DNA from: Flabesymbios commensalis
Taxonomy: Eukaryota > Annelida > Polychaeta > Terebellida > Flabelligeridae
NCBI GenBank assembly: GCA_964017125.1
Contig: OZ024908.1
Location: 67,023,440 to 67,087,439 of the forward strand
Length of the DNA: 64,000 nucleotides
Direction of reading: 5' to 3'
Positions 63,979 through 64,000 of this stretch are shown piece after piece; the first letter of the stretch is position 1, and each line of letters opens with the position of its first letter. Under the pieces are notes generated by a model, which worked only from the letters and a program-made list of their open reading frames with translations, did no database searches and had not been told where the DNA came from. The translations under genes were made by a program, and so were the position numbers.

Positions 63979-64000
63979 CTGCAAAGCCAAAATGCAGTAT
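63979..64000 (+). repeat. Family E hairpin arm cut by the window edge
   Basis: TGCAAAGCCAAAATGCAGTA at the last bases matches the left arm of the other copies. The rest lies beyond the window. Confidence 0.6.

Overview
This window looks like intronic and intergenic DNA from a repeat-rich animal genome, most likely a marine invertebrate deuterostome such as an echinoderm or hemichordate. That placement is an inference. It rests on spliceosomal introns, AT-rich DNA packed with hairpin MITEs, CR1-like LINEs, tRNA-derived SINEs, Gypsy-type LTR elements, and a very frequent palindromic word, TAGGCCTA. I cannot name the species.

One host gene is visible. It is a plus-strand cytochrome P450 of the CYP46A (cholesterol 24-hydroxylase-like) group. 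Nine exons between 3765 and 34509 join in phase and encode the last 350 residues: I-helix AGQETT, ExxR (ETLR), PERY, and the heme loop [10 protein letters not shown], then a stop codon. The N-terminal third (about 150 residues, with the membrane anchor) must lie upstream of the window. The first visible intron is about 21.4 kb and has swollen with transposons. The gene carries an odd recurring feature. The 3' ends of two exons, with their splice-donor surroundings, are repeated in tandem just downstream (3862-4090 and 25979-26177). A third intron holds a 14-copy, 86-bp array in which almost every unit looks like a complete micro-exon (branch point, polypyrimidine tract, AG, 41 nt, AG/GTAAGA). 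That array sits inside a roughly 4.1-kb segment bounded by inverted repeats.

Layout: 1-3760, MITEs and short repeats upstream of the first visible exon. 3765-4090, exon with decayed copies. 4091-7880, AT-rich intron with degenerate repeats. About 7.9-20.0 kb, an old plus-strand Gypsy-type fossil split by a younger minus-strand relative (8584-16028). 20.0-21.7 kb, a minus-strand LINE fragment. 21.8-23.4 kb, two copies of one MITE. 23.7-24.7 kb, a dimeric tRNA-type SINE, a MITE and a GC-rich unknown insert. 25.3-34.5 kb, the rest of the P450 gene. 35-50 kb, intergenic, dominated by a GTTGGnCCA hairpin family. 50-54 kb, MITEs and a CR1-like LINE broken by a second LINE. 54-57 kb, two long TGAG microsatellites. 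57-64 kb, more hairpin MITEs.

Many of the MITE families (A, B, C and D below) share a terminal TTAACCCT signature, as expected of piggyBac-type elements with TTAA target sites, and most carry an internal hairpin. Some hairpin modules occur in more than one family. Family B has inserted into the same TTAA of family C at two loci in opposite orientations. No second host gene, no CRISPR array and no functional RNA gene could be supported.
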